From assembly GCA_029339505.1 (NCBI GenBank), contig JAQISU010000164.1, positions 1,612,001 through 1,676,000 of the forward strand: a DNA stretch of 64,000 nucleotides. The letters run 5' to 3'. The notes under the pieces were generated by a model. It did not search any database. It was not told the DNA's origin and saw only the letters and a list, made by a program, of their open reading frames with translations. This DNA comes from Unio delphinus. Its lineage: Eukaryota; Mollusca; Bivalvia; Unionida; Unionidae. Position numbers and translations under genes: made by a program. This document shows, one piece after another, positions 40,375 through 51,703 of the stretch; within the stretch, counting starts at the first letter, position 1, and each line of letters begins with the position of its first letter.

Positions 40375-40570
40375 CTTTCTCGCATGATATTGTTCGTGTT
40401 TCAGTATATCAAACGTGTTTCCAAATAAATTTTATCACAAAACTTCGATGGAATGAACTGAATGGTCTGAAGAAAAGGTTCCTATTTACATGTTTAACAA
40501 GCTACATGTATGGTCTTCTTAGACGTAAAAAGATATCTTTTCAGTTTGTTTGTCCTTTGCAATTCAAAAC
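40375..40570 (+). repeat. Direct duplicate, copy 1, inside the inner transposon
   Basis: It shares tcgcatgatattgttcctgt (one difference), atcacaaaacttcgatggaa and tgaactgaatg.tctgaaga with 41254-41425, in the same order, 879 bp apart. Confidence 0.7.
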
Positions 40571-40899
40571 CTGAGGTAAGATTTCATTACAAACAGAATA
40601 TTTTAAGAATGGAGACATTCTAAAGTAGCTGCTTCCCATTTGCATTCGATGTACTGAAGCTACGGTTAAATAAAAATTGCGAACAAAGCGTGGCATACAA
40701 AATCAATAAATAAAGTCTAAATACATCCGATGATTTAAAGAAAAAAAGAAAAAAATGTTTCTCGTATTAAATATGTCGTTGTTTTTCTTGGGCCACACGA
40801 CATTCCATTCTAGTCGACTAGCTCCTTTGATTTTAGATGTAACACATTAACGTTCTTATATGCACTTTTATAATGTTCTAATATTAATATTGTTTACAG

Positions 40900-41049
40900 G
40901 CAGATGGCCTCAATGTCGAAATATTCTTAAGCGCCATACCAAATACATCTTCCAGATTTGAACTGAATACTGATATAGCACGGGGGCAGATGGAGAGCAC
41001 AGGGAATTCTATATCGATTTCTATCGATAAAGAGGATATTTCGGCAAGG
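40900..41049 (+). pseudogene. Possible decayed exon inside the inner transposon
   Basis: After a tattgtttacag acceptor there is a 50-codon open frame (ADGLNVEIFLSAIPNTSSR onward) ending at TGA. Its phase does not match the zinc-finger exon directly. It may be a later exon of the transposase gene or chance sequence. Confidence 0.25.
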
Positions 41050-41253
41050 TGAATGTTATTTTTTATTTGAATCGTACGGATGCTTGCAAACACCATATTC
41101 GATACAGTTGAACTTGGTTTTCTAGTCATTGCTTATATGTTTCCAGCATTTTCAGACAGGTTCCGACATATTTATAATTACAGGCTAGATAGAAGTCAAC
41201 ACTTGAAAGACATTTTAGCAAATGACCAGCACCACGTAGTGAACGAGTTCCGT

Positions 41254-41425
41254 TTCTCGCATGATATTGTTCCTGTTTCACTATATCCAACGTCTTTCAA
41301 AATAATTTTTATCACAAAACTTCGATGGAATGAACTGAATGATCTGAAGACAATGTTTCTATTTACAGGTCTAACAAGCTACATATATGATCATCTTAGA
41401 CGCACATCGTTGCAATGTGAATGAA
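41254..41425 (+). repeat. Direct duplicate, copy 2, inside the inner transposon
   Basis: Partner of 40375-40570. Here the sequence sits at the end of a 114-codon plus-strand frame (41080-41424). In copy 1 that frame is broken. Confidence 0.7.
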
Positions 41426-41452
41426 AAATTGTCAAAGCCACGTTAAAAATTC

Positions 41453-41457
<5 letters not shown>

Positions 41458-41488
<31 letters not shown>
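41458..41488. repeat. (CA)n microsatellite
   Basis: A CA run inside the inner transposon. Confidence 0.95.
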
Positions 41489-41492
<4 letters not shown>

Positions 41493-42044
41493 TTTATGGG
41501 TTTTGCTTCAATGCATTTATAAAACAAGAGAGAATCAAAGATAGTTACTGTTTAGAAGTACAAGTTTGCACATCATAATTTGACACTTCTACCCTGTCAT
41601 GAGATGTAATCTTGATTAGTGATGTGTGTTGAGTTAAACATGCAAATACATGCTTAATATTTCGAAAATAAATGTCTGAAACCAGTTTTTATATCTCTGT
41701 ATTGTTAATTAAAATTTGTATTATTCACCCCTCATTCAGCTCGATGACTGAAATTAAAGAATCACTCGAGCGTGAAAAAGAACAAGACGATGAAACACTA
41801 TTTTTGGGATAACTAAGAGTATAGTGTAAATTTTCACACTTGAAGCGAAACGCATACCGAATTTGATCGATTAACGATAACAAAATACTGCATCGCTTAC
41901 CATTTGAAATGAGGCAATTGTTATCATAATATTCTGTTAAAAATATTATTAAGCAGTGACAATGCTAATAAATCGCAAGATATATTCAGCAAACTAATCC
42001 GATCATGAAAAAAATTAGTAAAGTTTAACATTTTAAAATAAATA

Positions 42045-42049
<5 letters not shown>

Positions 42050-42097
<48 letters not shown>

Positions 42098-42098
42098 A
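42050..42098. repeat. (GA)n-(G)n microsatellite at the inner transposon's right side
   Basis: A GA run ending in seven or more G, about 100 bp before the GGGGCGAAACGTCCA modules. Confidence 0.95.
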
Positions 42099-42669
42099 TT
42101 ATTGGGTATGAAATCTTAACGGTAGGCCCCTAAATTAAAATGAAGACAATAGTGTAATGCTGATGCATTTCTTTAAATGTCAGATATTTCTATTGACGTG
42201 GGGCAAAATGTCCATGGGCCGAAATGTCCATGGGGCGAAACGTCCATGTACCAGGTGGGGCGAAATGTCCATTGAAGTGGGGGAGAAATGTCCTGGGCCG
42301 AAACATCCATGGGGCGAAACGTCCATAATCTGGACGCATACGTTGTTACTAATTGTCCCTGTTCTTCATGTATGCATGTAATAAAACTCTAGAATGTACA
42401 TTTCGGAATAATGTTGTTAGTTTTTTGTTCTTTAAGAAACCTTTGCATGCTATTATTTCGTCTTACAGAGACATCTCCTTCAGTCATTCTTTGGATGGTA
42501 AATTTTACTGTTCTAATCTGGGAAAAATATATTCCGTATACATAGGGTGCTGTATTGAAAACGTTTCAATACTGACTCAAGCAAAGCATGCATACATATC
42601 TTCGATTATTTAAATAATTATATCTGTTTTAAAACAACAAAGTAAAAATATGTAAAATGAAGAGACGAA

Positions 42670-42674
<5 letters not shown>

Positions 42675-42764
<90 letters not shown>
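42675..42764. repeat. (CT)n microsatellite at the outer transposon's right terminal block
   Basis: A CT run ending 14 bp before the first TTGGGTACGAAGCGACC module. Confidence 0.95.
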
Positions 42765-42767
<3 letters not shown>

Positions 42768-42892
42768 TAAACGACAAGCACCTTGGGTACGAAGCGACCA
42801 GCAGCATGGGTACGAAGCGACTAGCAGCATGGGTACGAAACAACCGATTTCCACTGGGTACGAAACGACTTGGGTACGGAACGACCAGGTGC

Positions 42893-43230
42893 CTAATATG
42901 TCTGCCTTAGTGGTTGTCATGAAAACCTTGCCACTACTCGCCCTAAACGGATGATCATTATCGCGAAATTTTCAGGAGGTTCTATAATAATTGTGACATT
43001 CGTACATAAGGAAAGTCTTACAAATCTTGTCAGGAATTCCCCTAAAATAGCTGATCATTATGGAACGAGGCATTTATTTGAAGATTTTGACGATGTCTGT
43101 TTTGTCCTAAATGAAAATGGTGCCAAGCTGACATCGAATAAGTTTACGGCAGCATATCATTTGAAAATCTTGTTATATCTGAAGAATATCGGAGATGGTT
43201 TTCACTCGACACTAATTTGGCTTTATCATG
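42893..43230. repeat. Dispersed CCAATATGGC repeat, right of the nested transposon
   Basis: It continues the unit broken at 38217: ctaatatgtctgccttagtg, gttgtcatgaaaaccttgcc, then ttttgtcctaaatgaaaatg gtgccaagctgacatcgaat. The 107-codon frame here (42951-43274) is repeat-derived. Confidence 0.6.
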
Positions 43231-46200
43231 AATACCTTTCACATGCACATGTGGTGGAAAGGTATACAAAGTGAGTAAAATTTATTGCAATTTATTATTT
43301 TAGTAATTATACTAGGTGCATATAATCAATATTTTGTGATTGCTATTACTACACTGGAGAGAAGGCATGCACAAAACCACAGCAAGTGGTATGAGCAGTT
43401 TTACTACTTCATTCTAACATTGCTTTATCCAAATTGTATACTTTTAAGTGCACATTTAAATCAGAATAATTATATGCATTTTACAAAACCCTTATCTTGT
43501 ATGTGAGAAAGAGAACTTCCATCTAGTCTCGCTGTAAAAAGATAGATTATTTATCAAAAATACTTTCAATGGGTAGAAATGGATCATTAGGTGCACTGTT
43601 ATGATTAAGTAACGGGCACACATAGAACTTCATCACATAATTAATTTAATTTATGTTACAAATATACAAATTACACTCAGTCGTTCATTGACTGATTACG
43701 GTAATGACAGCCCCGAACCATAATCTTCGAGAAGCAAAGATGCGGCTGTTGGTGATGCTGGTGGCATAATCCTCACAACACAACAACCATTACTAATATC
43801 ACATGTGTTGAAAAATCAAACAACGATGACACTGATACATGTGCTACAGATACTACAACAACGGAGAACATGCCAACAACGACCACATATTGATAAGAAA
43901 CCGACTAGATGATATTCGGGTGGAGAGCCTTAGTCTGAGCTTTTTCATTGAAAGAAGAATATTTTATTTTTTTAACCTACTAATTAACCTATTTTGTAAC
44001 TAATATAATTTTTTTTTTTTACATTTTTTTACATTTTATTTCATGAAAATGTATTGGAAAAGTTAATTCATATATATCAAGCCTGCTCAACAATATAGCC
44101 GATTATTATCTTCAACAAGGTAAAATATTGCCACACAGATACTCCTTTTGCACATAAATGGCATTTTAGCTTCACAGTTTGCTCTTACCCAACTCTATTA
44201 ATGTTATACAATATTTACATACGTTAGGATATGACATAACGTTTATCACATACCTGAACTGTTTTGATTGAATATCACAACGGACCCGAATAGTGGAGAG
44301 CATTGGAAGCTAATACGTTACAAGAATTTAGTTAACAGAGCAAGATTTTCAAAATGCTATTGCTATTCCATAATTCTCCCATTGCTATTAAGACGTTGAC
44401 GAGATACCTATCTTCCTTACGAAACTCAATTAGTGTTAACGCTTTGGCAAATGCTCATCGCTAACTTAATGTTCTTCAAGAGAATTAGGATAAGACCTAA
44501 CTTTTGTCACAAACATGAACTATTTTGATTTTGTATCACAATACGTTACAAGAATTTAGTGAACCAAGCAAGATTTGTATACTGTTAACGTTTTTAAAGG
44601 TTAGTAATTATGCTATTGCTCGTCTAAAATTCTTCCAATCATTTTAACTCTTGATGATGTTAACGGGATACAGATCGTCCTCAGGAATTATGATTCTTGT
44701 CAATTGTTGACTGTTTGCTCTTCGCTACATCTTCCATTGCTCGTTTCGAGTTAAGGGCATTTAAAGAGCAGTTGATGAGCTTTAGCATCAACACCAACGT
44801 TCCTATGATACATGAAGAGTTTTCAGGTAATATGTCAACTTACCCGATTAGCGAAAATAATTGGAAGACCTTTTTATAAAAAAAAGTTACCAAATAGCAG
44901 TTGACGATAGCTGTTGCTTTCCTATAAGTCTTATAATGCCCTTGCTGATGTTGGTGGAAATAAAAGGAAGGCGATAACTGAAGCGAACAAGTTTGCCAAA
45001 GAAAGGCTGCAAAAATGTTAACTGTTTGGCGAGAAAATCGAACAAGTCCGTAGATCACCAGATAAGGTAACTTCAGGTAACTTCACAGGAAAAGAAAGAT
45101 TATGCATCAGAAATGAGATGCAAACGATTTGACATAGATTAGTAAATACCAATATAATCTTTTCAACCTGAACTTACTCCAGCATATAATTACCGCGTGC
45201 CGACAACCTGAAAAAAATCATTTTCAAAATGCTGGCCCCTGATGTTTCCTGCACAACAAATCAACTAACCTGTCTTTACAGCTCCTGACATTTCCAAATA
45301 TTGTTCCAAATTCATGGATTGCAGCTTGAAAGCCTTCCTCTCTGAGATAAATTTGCATAATCGTGTCTTTTTTTGTACCTGAATTTAAAACTGAAATAGC
45401 GAAGATGTCCTCAGAAAGATCAATAATTCCTTTTCCTCAAACAATCTGGTCTATTATATGACACAAACTATAATGGACAGCAACTCGAGAATATTAATAC
45501 TGCAACTTGTCTGGAACAATGGGAGTGAGAGCTATTACAGGAAAGTATCCGCCTTAAAATATACCACCATAACTGGAATGCATGCTTCCGGTGAAGGAGT
45601 TAATCTGGAGAAGACCACTTTACTACCTGCATCATGGAAATTCTATTAAACAATGATAGAAACATTTCCCATAAACCTAAAAAAAATCAGATTTTAAATG
45701 TTTCATCTTAATTAACTTTCTTTCAACTTTCTTATCTGATGAAGACAAGGGACAATTATCAGAAGTTATGTCAATTTCACCATTATTAATATGGCTAACT
45801 GTTATACGACTGTCTAATTTGATGCAGTCTTTGTTCTAAGGATAAAAACTGGTTGAAACGGATATAGCTTAGTTTTTACCCTCAATCGGGACTTTAAATG
45901 GCCGGCGTGATCTGTCATCGATCCAAATATCATTATTTAGCTCCTTCATCTCTTCTTTCAACAAATGTTGCTCTTTTTCTTCTCGGTTCAATATCGTTCT
46001 TTTGCTTCGCTTCCTGAATTTAATCGTTGAATGTCAATATTTCCGTATCTGTCTTGTAGGTCATCTAAATACCTTTTAAAAGACTATTTCAAAACAACCA
46101 AAGAATGTTCCAAAACACCATCCACTATCCATGATAATTTATGCATATAAATAAAAACAAACAAAAGATTATTTTTAGTTGATGTTGACAAAATTAGTAA

Positions 46201-46282
46201 ACTTCATGCATTGTCTAATTTTCAAGATCAGTAGAGGTTTTTACCTTGTTGGTAATTGCTAAGGGAAAGATATGCTCCTGCC
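43231..46282. other. Unassigned non-coding sequence with a 260-bp duplication
   Basis: Apart from the duplication at 44225-44720 nothing is recognised. Short frames such as 44697-44879 and 45458-45649 have no domain or splice support. Confidence 0.5.
44225..44720. repeat. Diverged tandem duplication, period about 260 bp
   Basis: Two copies share aggatatgacataacgtttatcac, tgaactgttttgatt, ttacaagaatttagtgaac and gagatac in order, with roughly three quarters identity by eye. No coding meaning is seen. Confidence 0.55.
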
Positions 46283-46283
46283 T

Positions 46284-46335
<52 letters not shown>
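46283..46335. repeat. (TAC)n microsatellite
   Basis: A triplet run; the poly-Ser, poly-Leu and poly-Tyr frames across it are artefacts. Confidence 0.95.
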
Positions 46336-46336
<1 letters not shown>

Positions 46337-47487
46337 GTCGACGCTCTTTTGGTATTTAGCTCTTTTGTCTTGCACTCATTTGTCGGCGCTCTTTGTCGGC
46401 GCTTTTTTCGCGCGCTCTTTTGTCGGGGTGACATATTATAATAAGGCAACTTGCGAGCGGGTACTGAATGCACTCGGGTAACAGTTATTACGTCTGGTTC
46501 AGTATCCACAAATGTTGTCTCATTCTACTTTTAAATTTTTGGAGTATCTTTTGGCGATAAGACATTAGTTAGATTTAGGAATTCTTGTTATTGGTGTAAA
46601 TTAATTGTTCATTCTCTAGAATATGATAATTGGGTATGCATTTTAGCGGCAGTGCACAATGAGTAATCATGCATTGATCCCGAAGTGGAACCTGACCCAT
46701 TCATTGTACGTTGCTTTGTTTGCAGCCCAGTCTATCAAAATAACGAAGGCTAACCTATGATAAGAACTATACTGTGATTTCATCTTTCAATGTATGTTAG
46801 ATTAACATGTGATTTATTACAATTTGGACGCAGTGGAAAGTTCATTACTGAAAAACAAATGTTGAAACTATATATGAATAGTAATTGTGATCTGAGTCCT
46901 TGTAGATTTTCGAAATCGGCCAACATGTGTCAAATCTTCTCCAATTTCTCGTGAATTGAAAGAGGACTATTGAGATGTTATGAAAACGTATCCATTTTTT
47001 TTTTATTACAGCTGGCTTAAGTTTTACACTTAGAGACGAAGCTAGCGGGGATGGAAATCGAAGTAATCATATGCTTGCCTGTTGGGTAAATAGTCACGCC
47101 AGTCTCAAACTGACTATATAAAGGGCAATAGTGTATTCACTTTGTATAAATAGGTACACGATCGTCGGGCAAGTAGTCACATTATACAGTTAGGCGCACG
47201 ACAGTTTAGTCGGATCGTGCGTTTCTGTAATTACGAAGTTTCAAATGATCATTTGATCTGCCACTTCCGCCATGCGGTTTCTGTCTACAAACAGGAGCGG
47301 AATAAAATTAGAGTGCATAAATAAATAACGATTTTTTAAAAAAAGCTATAAAATAACAATTAATTTTAAAGGATATCAATGAATGGAGATCTGGTATCTA
47401 TACATTTTTTCAACCATCCATAGATTTAATGGCTACACACCGCACTAAACTTTCATTTTCAATCCTTTTGGCAAAAAAGTTGAATAG
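46336..47487. other. Unassigned non-coding sequence
   Basis: It contains a GC-richer pocket (46336-46480) with repeated gtcggcgctctttt. No gene is supported. Confidence 0.45.
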
Positions 47488-47674
47488 GTCGTCCCACCCA
47501 GTCACATTATCCTGACACCAGGCCGACCAGTCCTAACATTAACCTCTTAATGCAGAGCGCCAAGCGAGGCAGTTATTACTACCATTTTTGTAAGTCTTTG
47601 GTATGACTCTGACGGGGATCGAACCCACGACCTCCCGCTTCCGCGACAGACGAACTAACCACTGGGCCACCGGG

Positions 47675-47675
<1 letters not shown>
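47488..47675 (-). mobile_element. tRNA-derived SINE, family 2, copy 2 (3' truncated)
   Basis: Minus-strand head tcccggtggcccagtggtta has a box A, and box B is ggtcgtgggttcgatccccg. The core follows with cataccaaagacttacaaaa, actgcctcgcttggcgctct and gataatgtgactgggtggga, where the copy stops. The 5' end abuts a (GA)n run starting at 47679. Confidence 0.8.

Positions 47676-47678
<3 letters not shown>

Positions 47679-47741
<63 letters not shown>
47679..47741. repeat. (GA)n microsatellite next to a SINE head
   Basis: It starts four bases beyond the family 2 SINE end at 47675. Confidence 0.95.
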
Positions 47742-47744
<3 letters not shown>

Positions 47745-49494
47745 CACAAACATTTGTTTAGATTGTTTGTGGAAATAGGTGTTTATTGGACTATACTATT
47801 TTATGGAATTTTTGTGAATTATTCAAAGGAGTTCTGGACAGTGACATCTTGACATGGTCACAATTCTTGGCGGAGTTCCTGTTCTGAGGTTTATATGGAA
47901 CCTTTCGAGCTTCGAGCACCCATACATGTTCTATAAAATGAGTTAAATATATAAAGTCTTGCCTGCTTCGTATGCATAGTTTTCGCAAATCTTCGAAAAC
48001 TGAATGCTATTGACTTCAGAGACGGGAAACGGAGAGTCACACACGACTGCTTTTGTATGAAGTTGATGACATGATCAGGCTAGTTTTAGGATGACAAATA
48101 CCACAAACTGAACATACAACTGCTTAAGCATAAGTCTAGTGGGATTAAGAATTCAGTTTTTCCGATTTTCTAAGGATGGTACATTTAAGGATTTTGAAAA
48201 CAAAAGGTGAGGAGGGTCGACTGAAATGTGACTGAGCATTCAAAATTGTGCTTGGTCCATTTCGAGTCTACTGAATTTGAAAAGAACTTGTAGATGATGA
48301 CAAAACATGGGAATGAAAATACAGACTTAATTAGAATGCTGTACAAACTATTTTTAATTACGTACCAATGCAGAAATCACACGATTATGCTGCTTCAAGA
48401 GATATGTACAATAGCACAACCGAAACATTACACAAAAATACGAAGATGGAGGTAGGAGCTCAATATAGGTAATATTTTTGTAATATCAAACTCTGTTGCA
48501 ACAGATGCGATATACATCATCATCATCCTTGTTATTATCGTCAACGTCTTGTTTTATTTGTTAAATTTCAGCAATATTTTTTGTTTGTTATGAAATAAAC
48601 ACTACCCACCACCACCACCCCACCCCACCACCCAAAAAAAATAATTTGTGTTGAATCTGGATGATACTGTTCTTTTCGCATTATACAAAGAAAAATATTA
48701 AACGACCTAGGATATATCGGTGAAACGAAAATGAGATAGGTGCATATTATTATCTTTCACAAATAAATTTATTTACCAAACAGTTGAAAAGTGAAAGATG
48801 GGATTAAACTAACACATATTCTATTTAGAGTTTATGAAGATCTCATCATATCGGTGTACGTTGGTTTAAGTGATTCATGGGGGGGGGGGGATGACTGACA
48901 AGGACATCAGAGAAGTAATTAAGCGTGCCTAAGCATGAAATTGAAGGAAACAGTTTTCGTTTACATAAAAAAGATACATTTTTAAAATCAATAACCTGGA
49001 TAACAAAACCACTAGTTCTGGACGAGCTAATTGACCTTTTTAAAAAGAGAAGAAGCAAAATACACTGAGACTGTGGAGACTAATACATAATTATATTTCC
49101 TAAAATGATCTAATTCATCATACTGATATGTAATTATATATCATAAAATGATCTAATACCCTTATTTGTGTCTCTAATCTCACCGCGTTAACAGACGGCT
49201 GAAGCATTTTCTGCAAAGTTTAATGGAATAGGGTAGAATCGACATCCAATCGGAATTGAGAGGGTGTAGTCACCATTTTCAATCCGAATTTAACTTATTA
49301 CCTTCGAAGCTAGGAATTCAGCAATTGACCAAACATCGTGCTAAAATAGGGTATAAAGCAATACTCCAAGGAAGCCACCCCTAATTTGGCAGGAAAACGT
49401 ATAAAAACAAAGTTTAGTAAAGGAAGCTTTAAGGTCAAAGACTTCCTGCATAGTTAGCCCCGAGTCTCGATAAAGAGAGACGGATGTGACACTG

Positions 49495-49630
49495 GTAGAC
49501 AAAGTAGTCAGGAGAGAGTCGAGGAGGAGGAGGACAAAAAGTCAATGAGGAGAAGGAGGAGGAGTATAGAGAAGTCAAGAGGAGAAAGAACTTGGAGCAA
49601 GTCTGGAGGAAGAGGAGAAGGAATTAGAAT
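49495..49630 (+). repeat. Polypurine-rich tract
   Basis: About 135 bp with strong AGG/GAG bias (gaggaggaggaggac, gaggagaaggaggaggag) but not a simple repeat. No ORF is supported. Confidence 0.6.
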
Positions 49631-50484
49631 AATAGGATAGAATACGCAAATGAGTAAACATTTTTTTATAACAACAATTGTAAAGCTATCTCACATTACA
49701 TATCAAGTAATAATAGGCTGTTACAGTGTCGAGAGGAGGAAGAGTGATTGGGGAATTATTGTTATTGATTATTGAGTTGCATTAAATTGGTATTGATTAG
49801 AATCTCACCCTTTTGTGTACTCAGTAATTTAGCTGTCAGCATTGTTGACTGGGGGCTCGGAGCTTTACCTCACTCTATCACTTTTTCACTTCTTACAAAA
49901 ACTAGCCGGGGGTGGGGTTGGGCTTCAATAATAATTTAAATACATACTTGGGAGCACCCCACCCCAACCATAACAACCCTGCCACAATCCCACAATGATC
50001 TAATCATCGTACTGATATGGAATTAAATATCCTACAATGATGTAATTCATCATATTGATATCCTGCACCATGTGAAAAAGATATCATGTGATTGACCTCA
50101 GTGGGATCTGATTTCTAGACTTCTATACAAGGACATAATAAAGTTACAATTTGGTCTGGTCGCCTATATAGCTACGGCGTTCATCCCTATATACCAGAAA
50201 TAATTTCCGGGAAAAAGAATATACACGAAATAGAAGTTCTTCATATTAGGATTGGCAAATGGCTGCCTGTCAGCGTACACGAAGGTTAATTCCTACAAGA
50301 CATTAGAAGAGAAGAAAACCCCAAGTATAATCTTTAGATTTAAAATAAAGAAATACATTGGAAAAAAGAACGAAACAATAACTTTGATTTGATAAGACCG
50401 AGGCTATCGTTGATACTATAATGACATACATTGGGGTTTAACACGATTTTTCAGCACTTGGTATGCTATTACAAGACGCCCAAT

Positions 50485-50646
50485 ATATTTGGTGGAGGAG
50501 AAAGAACCATTGACCCAAGAGAAGCCGATGTCAACCTTTCATCATTCTCACGTTGGTCGTACCGAAACTAGAAACTCACGTGGACAGATGTAAAATGTTG
50601 GAGTGATCTGTATTGTAGAGCGCCTTAGACCACTCAGCCACTAGAA
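50485..50646 (-). mobile_element. tRNA-derived SINE, family 1, copy 3 (partial)
   Basis: It retains the head (gtggctgagtggtctaaggc) and the central TTCTCTTGGGTCAATGGTTC segment ending near the CTCCTCCACC box. The 3' third is missing or unrecognisable. Confidence 0.6.
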
Positions 50647-51042
50647 ACATTACCGAAGACAAGATGAAAGTTTTACCTGTTTATGTTAAATAAAGGTCAC
50701 AATAAATAACCTTTTCTTACCAAAACAATATCTGCAAATATATCATTGGCAAGATGGGACTTAACTAAACAGGTAATCGCACATTAGGTGAAGGACAGAT
50801 AAATTACCGTATGTATTCATCTATGTTTGATCCATAAGCACGGGTGGGTGAGTCTGAGGAAGAGTGATGCGGTGGGATCCGGAGGGGGGGGGGGGGCGTA
50901 ATATATACTGACTAGGAAATTTTTTAATATTGTGGGTGTTCACCATTAGGTAACTGATTGTCATAAATAACAGTCTTTTAATATTGTTGATTGGGAACGT
51001 GGTGGTGGTGGTGTTTTGTTTACACAATAAATCTGAGTAAAA

Positions 51043-51329
51043 TCAGATCTCCAATGCCCTTGGTGAAGATCTGATAGCGACCGCTCATCGGTCATGTTCT
51101 TGTGACCTTTGAGTTAGCCAACCGAAATGCTGTTTTCAGATTTTTCGAAGAGATTTGTTCCGCACACAGTAATGCTCTTCAGCTATCCTGCTCACTTTTC
51201 CAAAGGTGAAGATATACGACTTCATCCTATTGGCTGATAAAATTAGCGATTATGTAATAACATAAATCACCAGATGATGATTCCTATGCGGTCGCAGTCA
51301 GATCTCTACGTAGGACAGTGGAGATCTGA
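51043..51329. mobile_element. MITE with about 45-bp terminal inverted repeats
   Basis: The left end TCAGATCTCCAATG... and the inverse right end TCAGATCTCCACTG... match again at AGATCTGA and at GCGACCGC, about 35-42 bases in, on both sides. The total length is about 287 bp and there is no ORF. Flanks TAAAA and TTAAAT could hold a short target duplication. The family is unknown. Confidence 0.7.
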
Positions 51330-51633
51330 ATTTAACCACTAGTAATTGTATCCACACCCGCATTTTTTTCTTTCTTCAATTTTTATGAGTTTACTTCCAA
51401 TAATCTACTATTGAGTACAATATACTTATGCTTTCACTTAGCTCAAGGCTTGCTTGTTAAGAGAATATCGGATTTTGTTTACTCTGAAAGAGGTATCCTT
51501 AAAATGTTAAATCTTCGCGGCAAAATGTTTGCGAAAAAGTCATTTAGCTGTTACACATGGTGACATTACTGAAAAATATCTTTAAATGCCGTGGCAACAG
51601 GACATGACACTATACCAGTAGAACAGACATCAT

Positions 51634-51638
<5 letters not shown>

Positions 51639-51700
<62 letters not shown>
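51639..51700. repeat. (CT)n microsatellite
   Basis: An uninterrupted CT run. Confidence 0.95.

Positions 51701-51703
<3 letters not shown>

Larger units (their letters stand above)
38783..42330. mobile_element. Inner nested DNA transposon, MULE-like, with TGGACGTTTCGCCCC modules
   Basis: The left end (38788-38860) has repeated TGGACGTTTCGCCCC modules. The right end (42195-42326) has the inverse, GGGGCGAAACGTCCA, repeated five or more times. A candidate 9-bp direct repeat TGGACGCAT lies at 38774-38782 and 42331-42339, typical of MULE insertion size. The left module block is followed by a (CT)n run and the right one is preceded by a (GA)n run, so both ends share one layout. The interior contains a zinc-finger exon on the plus strand. 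Confidence 0.65.
38218..42892. mobile_element. Outer nested DNA transposon with iterated terminal inverted repeats
   Basis: The termini are inverted copies of a 32-bp region with two mismatches: left 38227-38258, right 42855-42886 on the opposite strand. Each starts GGTCGTWCCGTACCCAAG and continues with GTCGWTTCGTACCCA. Further copies of the GGTCGTTTCGTACCCA module follow inward on both sides (to 38323 and from 42779). The 8-bp direct repeat CTAATATG flanks the element (38210-38217 and 42893-42900). The two outside flanks together match the dispersed repeat seen uninterrupted at 36061, which confirms the insertion. Outside the inner element only about 1.1 kb is its own, and no ORF is seen there, so it was probably non-autonomous. 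An 8-bp duplication fits hAT or MULE. Confidence 0.75.
47742..51042. other. Unassigned non-coding sequence
   Basis: It includes homopolymer G tracts (48879-48890 and 50883-50897), the polypurine tract and a partial SINE. No coding exon is recognised. Confidence 0.45.

Noticed and set aside
42951..43274. 107-codon plus-strand ORF as a gene
   Set aside because: It falls in the dispersed CCAATATGGC repeat, with no domain and no splice support.
46228..46509. Basic and poly-Ser minus-strand ORF
   Set aside because: It is driven by the (TAC)n run, and the flanks show no known domain.
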